DNA of 64,000 nucleotides from JBCBGF01 sp039820585 (GTDB taxonomy: Bacteria; Pseudomonadota; Alphaproteobacteria; Rhodobacterales; Rhodobacteraceae). The stretch is taken from positions 30,796-94,795 of the forward strand of contig JBCBPV010000003.1 in NCBI GenBank assembly GCA_039820585.1, read 5' to 3'. Shown here in pieces: positions 44,679-53,135 of this stretch. The position numbers and the translations under genes were made by a program. The stretch's first letter is position 1. The number at the start of each line of letters is the position of its first letter. A model generated the notes under the pieces. That model was not told where the DNA came from and did not search any database. It saw only the letters and a list, made by a program, of their open reading frames with translations.

Positions 44679-45358
44679 GCCGCCCCCGACCAGTCGCCCA
44701 TCAACCCCGACAGAAACGACCCCGTCACCTCGTAGTGGCGGATCAACCGTTCGCTCGCCACATCGGCATCCCCCGCAACCGCCGCCGACAAAATGCCCGC
44801 ATGCTCATCGGTGACATCGCGGCGTTTGTATTCCAGCGCACTGCCCGCCAGGAACCGGTAGCGGATGTTCAGATCGTAAAGCTGCGAACAGAACTTCAGA
44901 AGGATCGGCGACTGCGCATTGGCCAGAAGCGCCATGTGGAACTCTTTGTGCAGGTCCTCGAAGCGTTCGCTCTTCTCCGCCTTGGCGCGCTGCATCCGGT
45001 GATGGGCCAGCACGACCTGTTCTTCCCAGGCCTGCGTCGCCGCCTCGATGCTCTGGCGCAGCGCCAGGTCTTCCAGCTTGCAACGCAACAGCAGGATCTC
45101 GGCGAAATTCTCGGGGCTGACATCGGCGGTGCGAAACCCGCGCTGGTCGATCCGCTCCACCAGATTGTCCGAGGTCAAAAGGCTCAGCGCCTCGCGAATG
45201 GGCGACGCACCGGTGTGCAGCATCTGGCGCAGCGCCTCGATCTTCAGCTTCTCACCGGGTTTCAACGCCCCGGACACGATCATGCGCCGCAGCGAGGTAT
45301 AGGCCTGCTGCGTGGCCGAGCCTTCGCCGCTGGCAACTGTCAGATCCATCAAGTTCAT
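44675..45358 (-). CDS. GntR family regulator with FCD domain (second)
   Basis: 227 residues. The GntR winged helix (LKPGEKLKIEALRQMLHTGASPIREALSLL) occupies about residues 25-80. FCD helical domain follows (about 90-215) with the metal-ligand region FHMALLANAQSP. A very good ribosome site AGGAGG precedes the ATG. It is convergent with the dioxygenase operon and has an ATCGAT-centred site just upstream (45378-45389) that resembles the site upstream of the FAH and matA transcripts. It is the likely regulator of the dioxygenase operon. Confidence 0.92.
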   Translation of the reverse strand: MNLMDLTVASGEGSATQQAYTSLRRMIVSGALKPGEKLKIEALRQMLHTGASPIREALSLLTSDNLVERIDQRGFRTADVSPENFAEILLLRCKLEDLALRQSIEAATQAWEEQVVLAHHRMQRAKAEKSERFEDLHKEFHMALLANAQSPILLKFCSQLYDLNIRYRFLAGSALEYKRRDVTDEHAGILSAAVAGDADVASERLIRHYEVTGSFLSGLMGDWSGAA

Positions 45359-45377
45359 GGGCGCCTCCTGACGAGAT

Positions 45378-45389
45378 AATATCGATTTT
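45378..45389. promoter_or_regulatory. AATATCGATTTT site upstream of the GntR gene
   Basis: Matches the palindrome at 38764-38775 at 11 of 12 positions. It is 20 bases upstream of the GntR start, consistent with autoregulation by an FCD-type repressor. Confidence 0.5.
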
Positions 45390-45439
45390 TGCTAGGATTT
45401 CCACCAATCATCCCGAATAGCGGGAAAAACACCGTAGGT

Positions 45440-45459
45440 TTTCGGGGCAAATGCCGAAA
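45440..45459 (-). terminator. Weak stem-loop after the iolG end
   Basis: TTTCGG at 45440-45445 pairs with CCGAAA at 45454-45459 around an 8-base loop, and a second TCCCG/CGGGA hairpin lies at 45412-45426. Either could end the leftward iolG transcript, but neither is followed by a T-run on the minus strand. The 45359-45479 gap has no gene. Confidence 0.3.
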
Positions 45460-45479
45460 TCTGGGGCGTTCGGGCGGGG

Positions 45480-46466
45480 TTAAAGCGCGATCCAGCGCCC
45501 CTCTCGCGCCGACAGCGCCGCAGCATCGGCCAGTTCCAGCGCGGCCAACCCATCCGCGCCCGTCACCTCGGGCGGGGTGCCGTCCGCGATATTGGCCATA
45601 AACGCTTCCATCTCAGCGGTATAGGCGGCGGCGTAGCGGTCCATGAAGAAATCCAGAAGCGGCGGCTGGGCAAAGCCATCCGCCCCTGCCGTGGTCACGT
45701 TTGCCTGCTGTTGGTTGCCCACCTGTAGCATGCCGTTGGAGCCGAGCACTTCCACCCGCTGGTCATAGCCATATCTCGCACGGCGAGAGTTTGTGATGGT
45801 GATTTGGGCGCCGCTCTCTGCCTCCATCACCACCGTTGCGGTGTCGTAATCCCCCAGCACCCCAATCTGCGCGTCCACCAGCGCCGCCCCCGTCGCCATC
45901 ACCCGCCGGATCGGCGCGTCCAACAGAAACCGCGCCATATCGAAATCATGGATCGTCATATCCCGGAACAGCCCGCCCGACCGCTCGATATACCCATAGG
46001 GCGGCGGCGCAGGATCGCGGCTGGTAATCGCAATCTGCTCCACCGCCCCGATCTGCCCGCCCCGCAAGGCCGCGCGCAGCGCCCGGAAATGCGGATCGAA
46101 CCGGCGCTGGAACCCGATCATCAACGGGATGCCCGCCGCGTCGACCGCCGCCAGACAGGCCCGCACCCGCGCCACATCCAGATCAATGGGCTTTTCACAG
46201 AAGACAGGCGTGCCCACCGCTGCTGCCGCTTCGATCAGATCCGCGTGGGTATCGGTGGGCGTGCAAATCACGATGGCGTCGATATCCGCTGCGCCAACAA
46301 TCGCCTCCGTCTCGCGCAGCTCTGCCCCGACCTCTTCTGCCAAAGCCTCCGCCGCCTGGGGCAGGGCGTCCGACACCGCCACCACGCTGGCCCCGCGGAT
46401 ATGGTGCAAAGACCGCGCATGCACCTGCCCAATCCGCCCGCATCCCAAAACGCCGAACCGTATCAT
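45480..46466 (-). CDS. iolG: Inositol 2-dehydrogenase-like oxidoreductase IolG
   Basis: 328 residues, Gfo/Idh/MocA family. NAD-binding GVLGCGRIGQVHARSL at the N-terminus, the EKPIDLD motif near residue 95 with the conserved Lys, and DMTIHDFDMARFL near 170 with the catalytic Asp and His are all visible. The last gene of the leftward iolD-C-B-J-G set, overlapping the aldolase gene by 4 bases. It oxidises myo-inositol to 2-keto-myo-inositol. A further two Gfo/Idh proteins lie at 51121 and 53136, so this locus may handle several inositol isomers. Confidence 0.9.
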   Translation of the reverse strand: MIRFGVLGCGRIGQVHARSLHHIRGASVVAVSDALPQAAEALAEEVGAELRETEAIVGAADIDAIVICTPTDTHADLIEAAAAVGTPVFCEKPIDLDVARVRACLAAVDAAGIPLMIGFQRRFDPHFRALRAALRGGQIGAVEQIAITSRDPAPPPYGYIERSGGLFRDMTIHDFDMARFLLDAPIRRVMATGAALVDAQIGVLGDYDTATVVMEAESGAQITITNSRRARYGYDQRVEVLGSNGMLQVGNQQQANVTTAGADGFAQPPLLDFFMDRYAAAYTAEMEAFMANIADGTPPEVTGADGLAALELADAAALSAREGRWIAL

Positions 46467-47305
46467 GTGCCGTCCCCCTCAGCCGCCAGTGCCCGCAAAA
46501 CGCCCCGCGCCGCCATCTCCAACGGCGCTTCCACCGCACCCAAAACAGCAACCCGGTCAAACACCTCCGCATCGCCCGCCAGAACCCCGCGCAACTCCCG
46601 CCCAAATGCCATCCGCAGTTCCGTCCCGATATTGAACTTACAAATCCGACTGCTCCGCGCCAGCCGTGTCCGCTCGGCCACCGGCACGCCCGATCCGCCA
46701 TGGATCACCAAAGGCACGTCCGTGACCCCCTCAATCGCCCGGATCCGCGCCGCGTCCAGCCCGCCTTCGTGGTTCTGCTGCAAATGCACATTGCCGACCG
46801 AAATCGCCATCGCATCCACGCGGGTCTCCCGCGCGAACACCGCCGCCTCATCGGGATCGGTGCCCCTTGACTCGGCCCCATCCGAGTAGCCCACAAACCC
46901 GATCTCCCCCTCACACGACACCCCCGCCGCATGCGCCATCTCGGCAATCGCCGCCGTCTCGTCGATATTCTGCGTCAGGGGTTGCCGCGAGCCGTCATAC
47001 ATCACCGAGGTATAGCCGCAGTCGATGGCAATCCGGCACTCTTCTGCCGTGTACCCATGATCCAGATGCAGTACCACCGGCACGGAAACGTCATCCGCCA
47101 GCTCCCCCAACATCGCGCCCAGAACAGGCAGGGGGGTATGCGCCCGGCACGACGGTCCCGTCTGCAGGATCACCGGCAACCCCTCCGCCTCCGCCGCGCG
47201 CGCATAGGCGCGCATATCCTCCCACCCCAGGCACACGAGGCCCCCCACGGCATAGCCCCCGGCCATTGCCGGTTGCAGCACTTCGGCCAGCGTCGCGCGG
47301 GTCAT
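46463..47305 (-). CDS. iolJ: Class II fructose-bisphosphate-type aldolase (IolJ)
   Basis: 280 residues. Zinc-binding HLDHGY (about residue 82), the CGYTSVMYDGS segment, IHGGSGVP with another metal His, and SVGNVHLQ typical of class II aldolases. IolJ splits 2-deoxy-5-keto-gluconic acid 6-phosphate into dihydroxyacetone phosphate and malonic semialdehyde. Order and 4-base overlaps with iolB and iolG support the inositol role. A tagatose or fructose bisphosphate substrate is less likely in this setting. Confidence 0.88.
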   Translation of the reverse strand: MTRATLAEVLQPAMAGGYAVGGLVCLGWEDMRAYARAAEAEGLPVILQTGPSCRAHTPLPVLGAMLGELADDVSVPVVLHLDHGYTAEECRIAIDCGYTSVMYDGSRQPLTQNIDETAAIAEMAHAAGVSCEGEIGFVGYSDGAESRGTDPDEAAVFARETRVDAMAISVGNVHLQQNHEGGLDAARIRAIEGVTDVPLVIHGGSGVPVAERTRLARSSRICKFNIGTELRMAFGRELRGVLAGDAEVFDRVAVLGAVEAPLEMAARGVLRALAAEGDGT

Positions 47306-48144
47306 TTGAACTTGGCCACCATGTCCAGAATGCCGGGGATCGTGTGCAGCTGCTCGGCATGGGTCGGCTGAAAATTCTGCACCAAGGGCCGCTGCGACAG
47401 CCCGCCCAGAATGGTGAAATAGTACATCTCATAGCCCGGCATCACCACGCAGGGGTGATAACCTTTGTCGATACACACCGTCGATCCATCGACGATATGA
47501 TACGCCTCGCCCACGCCGCCATCCTCGCGCTGGAGAAGTTGCAGGCCCGAGCCGTAGTTCGGCCGGAAGCGGAAATTATACGTCTCATCATGCCGCGTCT
47601 CATCGGGCAACTGGTCCGTGTCGTGTTTGTGGCTGGGGAACCCCGACCAACCGCCCGCACCCACGGTGAAAAGCTCACTGACCAAAAGCCGTCCCACACG
47701 ATCTGCCTGCTTCTGTCCCAGAATATGCTTGATCTTGCGATGGGTCTTGGTGTCATCCGACCCGTATTGCACGACGTCCAGGTCACCCGCGCGCACCGCA
47801 AACGGCTCCAAAACCTGATCGAACCTGGCCCCTGCGACAAACACCTCCGCCGTATCCGACCGACACGTGATGCGCGCGGTCTGCCCGGTCGGCACATACA
47901 CGCCCTCCGGCTCTCCATCCCACACATCCACGCCACGCCCGCCCAGACCCTCGGCGCGAAACCCGCCCACAACCACATCCAAGCGGCCCGTCGCGGGCAC
48001 AATGCAGGTCTCATACCCCGCCACCGTGCTCTCAAACACCTCGCCCTTCGCCAGCTTAATGATGTTGAAGTAGTTCAGCGGAACCAGATCATTCCCGCTG
48101 TCCACAAGCGGTGCGTTCTCGTTGTCATAGGGGGGAATATGCAT
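47302..48144 (-). CDS. iolB: IolB-family 5-deoxy-glucuronate isomerase, divergent copy
   Basis: 280 residues from ATG 48144, eight bases after GAGGAGG. Belongs to the IolB/KduI cupin fold with FPSHKHDTDQLPDETRHDETYNFRF (metal His region) and KGYHPCVVMPGYEMYYFTILGG near the C-terminus, as in IolB. It isomerises 5-deoxy-glucuronate to 2-deoxy-5-keto-gluconate. The N-terminal domain differs clearly from the second iolB at 59821, so the two are not recent duplicates. Overlaps the aldolase gene by 4 bases. Confidence 0.85.
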   Translation of the reverse strand: MHIPPYDNENAPLVDSGNDLVPLNYFNIIKLAKGEVFESTVAGYETCIVPATGRLDVVVGGFRAEGLGGRGVDVWDGEPEGVYVPTGQTARITCRSDTAEVFVAGARFDQVLEPFAVRAGDLDVVQYGSDDTKTHRKIKHILGQKQADRVGRLLVSELFTVGAGGWSGFPSHKHDTDQLPDETRHDETYNFRFRPNYGSGLQLLQREDGGVGEAYHIVDGSTVCIDKGYHPCVVMPGYEMYYFTILGGLSQRPLVQNFQPTHAEQLHTIPGILDMVAKFK

Positions 48145-48157
48145 CTCAAAAGCCTCC

Positions 48158-49138
48158 TCAGGGGGCTGTGAGGCCGGGGTGTCCGGCCAGAAAAGCGTCA
48201 AGCCCGGCCGCGTCGGGCATCGCGGGCGCGCACCCGGGGCGCCCCACAACAATTGCCGCGCAAGCCGACCCGCGTAGGACCGCGTCCTTCACGGACTGCC
48301 CCTGCACCAGACCGGACAACATGCCGGCCATGAAACTGTCGCCCGCTCCGGTGGGTTTCAGGGCGGTCACGGGGTAGATCCCGGTCGCGATCTCTTCGCC
48401 ACCGGCAAAGGTAATCGCGCCCTTTTCGCCCATCTTGTAGACGACGATCTCTGCACTCCGCCCAGCCAAATCCCGCGCCTTGCCCAGCCCCAGCGCGATG
48501 TCGCCCGCCATGAACCCGAACTCTTCGTCATTGCCGACGATGACATCGCTCAAGGCCCCCACACGCGACAGCACATCGGATGCCACCTCCGCCGAAGGCC
48601 AGGAGTAGGGCCGGTAATCCACGTCAAAGATAATCGGCAATCCGGCCGCCCGCGCCCGGTCAATCGCATGCAATCCCGCCGCCCGCGATGGCTCCGCCGA
48701 GAACACGGTGCCCGTGGTGATAAACGCCCCGAACCCGCTGAAATCCACCCGGTCCACATCCGCAGGCGTGATCTGAAAATCCGCCGCCCCGTTGCGATAG
48801 ATCACCGATTGGTGGTCTTGCACCCGACTCTCATAAACGGCCAGCGACGTCCGGTATTCCCCCGTCACCCGGCCCACATACCGCGTCTCGACCCCATAAG
48901 CCTCAAGCTGCTTCAGGCAAAACCACCCCACCGCATCATCCGACACGGACGTGATCAACGCCGCTTCCCCACCAAACTTGCACAGCCCCACCGCAATATT
49001 CGCCGACGACCCGCCCAGCCCCGCATGCAACACGTCCGCATCAGGCGTGGCCGTCCCCGGCGGATCGGGGAACAGATCCATCCCCGCGCGTCCGAACACC
49101 GCAAACCGGTTCCGCGCAATGCCGGCCATCAGGTCCAT
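48158..49138 (-). CDS. iolC: 5-dehydro-2-deoxygluconokinase IolC
   Basis: 326 residues, PfkB sugar kinase family. LGGSSANIAVGLCKFGG is motif 1, and KPTGAGDSFMAGM near the C-terminus is motif 2 with the catalytic Asp. IVYKMGEKGAITF is also typical. The kinase makes the 6-phosphate cleaved by IolJ. It starts at the ATG overlapping the iolD stop (TGATG); GTG at 49141 is an equally placed alternative. The stop codon lies in the iolB ribosome-site region, favouring coupled translation. Confidence 0.92.
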   Translation of the reverse strand: MDLMAGIARNRFAVFGRAGMDLFPDPPGTATPDADVLHAGLGGSSANIAVGLCKFGGEAALITSVSDDAVGWFCLKQLEAYGVETRYVGRVTGEYRTSLAVYESRVQDHQSVIYRNGAADFQITPADVDRVDFSGFGAFITTGTVFSAEPSRAAGLHAIDRARAAGLPIIFDVDYRPYSWPSAEVASDVLSRVGALSDVIVGNDEEFGFMAGDIALGLGKARDLAGRSAEIVVYKMGEKGAITFAGGEEIATGIYPVTALKPTGAGDSFMAGMLSGLVQGQSVKDAVLRGSACAAIVVGRPGCAPAMPDAAGLDAFLAGHPGLTAP

Positions 49139-51003
49139 CACACGCCTTTCCGCTGCCGCGCCCGCGTGCTTTCCCACTCCGCATGCGCCGCGCGCACTTG
49201 CTCGCTCTCCGACACCGACGGCGTGCCCACCTCCCACCAGGTATGCCCCTCGGTGGTCCAACCCTCATAGGCGTCCACATGCATGACGATCACGCTGGTC
49301 TTGTCGGCGGCCTCGGCACGCATGAACGCTTCACCCAACTCCCCGGGGCTTGCTGCATATTCCGCATGCGCCCCCATCGCCGCCGCATGGGCCACGAAAT
49401 CCACTCCAAACGCCTCCGGTACCGTCGGTGTATCCGCGATCAGGTTGTTGTAACTCTCGTTCCCTGTGTTGTTCTGCAGCTTGTTGATCACCGCGAACCC
49501 GCCATTATCGAGCACCAGCACAATCATCTTCTTCTGCGTCAGAACAGATGAGTAGATGTCCGAGTTCATCAACAAATAAGACCCGTCGCCGGCAAACACG
49601 ATGGTCTCCGCCTCCGGTTCCCGTTCGCTTTGTGCAATCCGCGCGCCCCAGCCCCCGGCGATCTCGTAGCCCATGCAAGAGAACCCGAACTCCACATCCA
49701 CTGTCCCGATGTCGAGCGTGCGCCAGTTCGCCGTCACTTCCGCAGGCAGGCCCCCCGCCGCCGCCACAACCCGGTCCCGTGGGTCGCACAGGCCATTCAC
49801 AACCCCAATCGCCTGCGCGTATGAGTTCGGGCGATTGCCGGGGCGCACATTCTCGGCCACATAAGCATCCCACTTCGCGCGCTCACCCTGCGCAAACCCG
49901 GTCCAACTCTCCGGCGCCCGGTATCCGCCAATCGCGTCGCCCAACGCCTCCAGCCCCAGCTTCGCATCCCCCACAACCGGCAAAGACATGTGCTTGCCCG
50001 CATCATGGCGCGCCGCGTTGAGCGACACGAATTTCGCATCCATCGCAAAAGCCGTCCAAGACCCGGTGGTAAAATCCTGCAACCGCGTCCCCACGGCCAG
50101 CACCACATCCGCCGCTTCCGCCACCGCATTGGCGCTATCCGATCCCGTCACCCCAATCGGCCCGATGTTCAGCGGATGGGTCGCCAGCATATTCGCCCGC
50201 CCCGCAATCGTCTCCACCACGGGAATGCCATGCGCCTCGGCGAACCCGGTCAACTCCGCCACAGCCCCCGAATACTGCACGCCCCCGCCCGCAATGATCA
50301 TCGGCCGCTCCGCCGACCGCAACACAGCCACCGCATCCGCAACCTCGTCGGCATCCGGCATCTGACGCCGGATCCGATGCACCCGCCGCGCGAACAACTC
50401 CACCGGATAGTCATAGCTCCAGCCCTGCACATCCTGCGGCAGCGCAATAAACGCAGGCCCGCAATCGGCAGGGTCCAGCATCGTGGCCAAGGCGGCAGGC
50501 AAAGACTGAATGATCTGCGCCGGATGCGTGATCCGGTCCCAATAGCGGCTGACCGCCTTGAACCCGTCATTCAGGCCAAGGGCAGGGTTCCCGTAATGCT
50601 CCAACTGTTGCAACACCGGGTCGGGCAGGCGGGTCAGAAAGGCGTCACCGCACAGCATCAAGACCGGCAACCGGTTCGCATGTGCCAAAGCGGCCGAGGT
50701 CATCAGGTTCGCCGTCCCCGGACCCGCCGAAGCCGTGCAAAACATGAACCGCCGCCGCAGGTGATATTTGGCATAGGCCGCCGCCGCGAACCCCATCCCT
50801 TGCTCGTTCTGACCACGATAGAGGGGCAGGGCATCGCGATGGTCATACAAAGCCTCCCCCAGACAGGTCACATTGCCATGGCCGAAAATCCCAAAGCCCC
50901 CGCCGCAAACGCGCGTCTCGACCCCGTCAATCTCGATATACTGCGCCGCAAGATAGCGCACGATGGCCTGCGCTGTGGTCAGTGTGATGGTCTCGCCCGA
51001 CAT
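49138..51003 (-). CDS. iolD: 3D-(3,5/4)-trihydroxycyclohexane-1,2-dione hydrolase IolD
   Basis: 621 residues, thiamine diphosphate enzyme. The N-terminal PYR-like domain has YRGQNEQGMGFAAAAYAK with the cofactor Glu. The C-terminal PP domain has GDGSYLLMNSDIYSS...VLDN, the GDG-N ThDP/Mg motif. Length agrees with IolD. It opens the inositol-derived ring. First gene of the leftward iol operon; the start at 51003 has GGGAGG nine bases ahead. A longer open frame continues upstream through the divergent gene and is not used. Confidence 0.94.
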   Translation of the reverse strand: MSGETITLTTAQAIVRYLAAQYIEIDGVETRVCGGGFGIFGHGNVTCLGEALYDHRDALPLYRGQNEQGMGFAAAAYAKYHLRRRFMFCTASAGPGTANLMTSAALAHANRLPVLMLCGDAFLTRLPDPVLQQLEHYGNPALGLNDGFKAVSRYWDRITHPAQIIQSLPAALATMLDPADCGPAFIALPQDVQGWSYDYPVELFARRVHRIRRQMPDADEVADAVAVLRSAERPMIIAGGGVQYSGAVAELTGFAEAHGIPVVETIAGRANMLATHPLNIGPIGVTGSDSANAVAEAADVVLAVGTRLQDFTTGSWTAFAMDAKFVSLNAARHDAGKHMSLPVVGDAKLGLEALGDAIGGYRAPESWTGFAQGERAKWDAYVAENVRPGNRPNSYAQAIGVVNGLCDPRDRVVAAAGGLPAEVTANWRTLDIGTVDVEFGFSCMGYEIAGGWGARIAQSEREPEAETIVFAGDGSYLLMNSDIYSSVLTQKKMIVLVLDNGGFAVINKLQNNTGNESYNNLIADTPTVPEAFGVDFVAHAAAMGAHAEYAASPGELGEAFMRAEAADKTSVIVMHVDAYEGWTTEGHTWWEVGTPSVSESEQVRAAHAEWESTRARQRKGV

Positions 51004-51120
51004 GTCGGCTGGCCTCCCTCGACGTGATGCAGCGGCGCGCGCACGATTGGTTGTTGACCAGTGTGCGGATTTGAAGATACTCAAATTGCAACCGGTTGCA
51101 AACACTTTCGGACGGTCCCC
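51004..51120. promoter_or_regulatory. Divergent iol promoter region with LacI operator at 51086-51101
   Basis: The gap between iolD and the rightward Gfo/Idh gene contains the perfect 16-bp palindrome TTGCAACCGGTTGCAA at 51086-51101. An identical copy lies at 55330-55345. The central CG is the LacI-family hallmark, and a LacI regulator gene is at 54288. No other signal is claimed. Confidence 0.8.
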
Positions 51121-52236
51121 ATGCAGCGTATCGGCATCGGAATCATTGGCGGTGGCTACATGGGCAAGGCGCATGCCGCGGCCATGGCGGCGGTCGGTGC
51201 TGTGTTTGAAACCAGGCTGCGCCCCACGCTCGAAATGGTCGCCGCCTCCACCCCTGAGAGTGCCGCGCGCTACCGCGACGCGTTCGGGTTCGCGCAGTCC
51301 ACAGCCGACTGGCGCGACGTGGTCAACGCCCCCGAAGTCGAGGCCCTCATCATCGCCTCCCCCCAAGACACCCACCGCGCCATCGCCGAGGCGGCCTTTG
51401 CGCTGGAAAAACCCGTGTTCTGCGAAAAACCGCTCGGCGCGTCCCTCGATGACGCCCGCGCCATGACCCAGGCCGCCCAGTCCAGCGGCTGCGCCAACAT
51501 GATCGGCTTCAACTACATCCGCACCCCGGCCTCGCAATACGCCCGCCAACTGATCGCCCAAGGCACCATCGGCGACATCGTCTGGTTCCGCGGCGAGCAT
51601 ACCGAAGACTTCTACGCCGACGCCTCCGCCCCCGCCACATGGCGCGCACAGGGCGACGCCAACGGCACCATGGGCGACCTCGCCCCCCACATGATCAACG
51701 GCGCGCTTGCACTGGCGGGTCCAATCACATCCGTCATGGCCGAGATCGAGACGGTCCACACCACGCGCGGCGGCGCCCCCGTCACCAATGACGACCAGGC
51801 CCAGCTGATGTGCCGCTTCGCAAACGGCGCGCAAGGGCATCTCTTCTTCAGCCGCATCGCCCATGGCCGCAAGATGGGCTATGCTTATGAAATCACGGGC
51901 ACAAAGGGTGCGATCCGCTTCGACCAGGAAGATCAGAACACCCTCTGGCTTTACCGCGCCGAAGGCGATGAGGCCACGCGCGGCTTCACCAAGATCCTCA
52001 CCGGCCCCGCGCATCCCGACTACGCCGCTTTCTGCCAGGGCCCCGGCCACGGCACCGGCTATCAGGACCAGATCATCATCGAAGCGCGCGATTTCCTGAC
52101 CGCGATCGAGACGGGCGACGCGGTTTGGCCCAGTTTCGCCGACGGCCTCGCCGTGGCCGAAGTCATCGCCGCCGCCTGCCAAGCGCACAAAACCCGCGCC
52201 TGGCAAGACATTTCCACCGTGCAGAGGCCCACATGA
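51121..52236 (+). CDS. Gfo/Idh/MocA family oxidoreductase in the iol locus
   Basis: 371 residues from ATG 51121. NAD(P)-binding GIIGGGYMGKAHAAAMAAVG, EKPLGASLDDA near residue 105 and a catalytic HMINGALAL segment are present. Probably oxidises an inositol isomer or derivative. It overlaps the IolE-like gene by 4 bases (ATGA). Divergent from iolD and controlled by the LacI palindrome upstream. Which polyol it uses is not apparent; scyllo-inositol or a methylated inositol are candidates. Confidence 0.88.
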   Translation: MQRIGIGIIGGGYMGKAHAAAMAAVGAVFETRLRPTLEMVAASTPESAARYRDAFGFAQSTADWRDVVNAPEVEALIIASPQDTHRAIAEAAFALEKPVFCEKPLGASLDDARAMTQAAQSSGCANMIGFNYIRTPASQYARQLIAQGTIGDIVWFRGEHTEDFYADASAPATWRAQGDANGTMGDLAPHMINGALALAGPITSVMAEIETVHTTRGGAPVTNDDQAQLMCRFANGAQGHLFFSRIAHGRKMGYAYEITGTKGAIRFDQEDQNTLWLYRAEGDEATRGFTKILTGPAHPDYAAFCQGPGHGTGYQDQIIIEARDFLTAIETGDAVWPSFADGLAVAEVIAAACQAHKTRAWQDISTVQRPT

Positions 52237-53126
52237 CCATCAAGATCGGCAACGCCCCCTGTTCCTGGGGCGTCGAATTCGCAGGCGACCCCCGCAACCC
52301 TGACTGGCGCGACGTCCTGCGCGAAAACGCCGAAGCCGGATACACCGGCATCGAACTGGGCCCCGTCGGCTTCATGCCCGAAGATCCCCCGCAGGTCGCC
52401 GACGCGCTGGCCGAGTACGGGCAGGAACTGATCGGCGGCGTGGTGTTCCGTGCCTTCCACGACCCCGATGCGTGGGACGATGTGCTCGATGGCTCCACCC
52501 GCACCTGTCAGGCACTCACCGCCCACGGCGCAAAACACCTCGTGTTGATCGACTCCATCTCGCCCCGCCGCGCGCCCACCGCAGGCCGCGCCGACGCCGC
52601 CGAACAGATGGACCAGGCCGAATGGTCCGCCTTCCGCGACCGCATCGCCACCGTCGCGCGCATGGGCGCCGAGGAGTACGGGCTGACCGTCGGCATCCAC
52701 GCCCACGCCGCGGGCTTCCTCGACTTTGAGCCGGAACTGGAGCGCCTGCTGGGCGAAGTCGACGAAAGCTTCCTGAAAATCTGCTTCGACACCGGCCACC
52801 ATTCCTACGCAGGCTACGATCCCGTGGCCTTCATGGAACGCCATATGAACCGCATAAGTTACATGCATTTCAAGGACATCAACCCCACAGTCAAAGCCGA
52901 CGTCATCGCCAAAGGCACAGGTTTCTACGACGCCTGCGGCCAGGGCATCTTCTGCAACCTCGGCGACGGCGATGTCGATTTCCCGCGCGTCCGTCAGATC
53001 CTGCTGGACGCAGGATTCGACGGCTGGTGCACCGTGGAACAAGACTGCGATCCCACGCTGCCCGACACCGATCCGCTGCGGGACGCCAAAATCAACCGGG
53101 CCTACCTGGCCTCCATCGGGTTCTAG
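52233..53126 (+). CDS. iolE: IolE-like sugar isomerase/dehydratase (TIM-barrel)
   Basis: 297 residues. Xylose isomerase-like TIM barrel with the IolE N-terminal IGNAPCSWGVEF and YTGIELGPVGFMP; metal-ligand positions include GIHAHAAGFLD, CFDTGHHSYAG, MHFKDI and CTVEQDCDP. IolE dehydrates 2-keto-myo-inositol to the dione hydrolysed by IolD. The N-terminal motif and length make IolE the best call, and no other iolE is in the window. Its position between two Gfo/Idh genes fits. Confidence 0.87.
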   Translation: MTIKIGNAPCSWGVEFAGDPRNPDWRDVLRENAEAGYTGIELGPVGFMPEDPPQVADALAEYGQELIGGVVFRAFHDPDAWDDVLDGSTRTCQALTAHGAKHLVLIDSISPRRAPTAGRADAAEQMDQAEWSAFRDRIATVARMGAEEYGLTVGIHAHAAGFLDFEPELERLLGEVDESFLKICFDTGHHSYAGYDPVAFMERHMNRISYMHFKDINPTVKADVIAKGTGFYDACGQGIFCNLGDGDVDFPRVRQILLDAGFDGWCTVEQDCDPTLPDTDPLRDAKINRAYLASIGF

Positions 53127-53135
53127 GAACACACC

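Noticed and set aside
51004..52206. Extension of the iolD frame upstream of 51003
   Set aside because: It would cover the LacI operator and run antisense through a Gfo/Idh gene; IolD homology starts at 51003.
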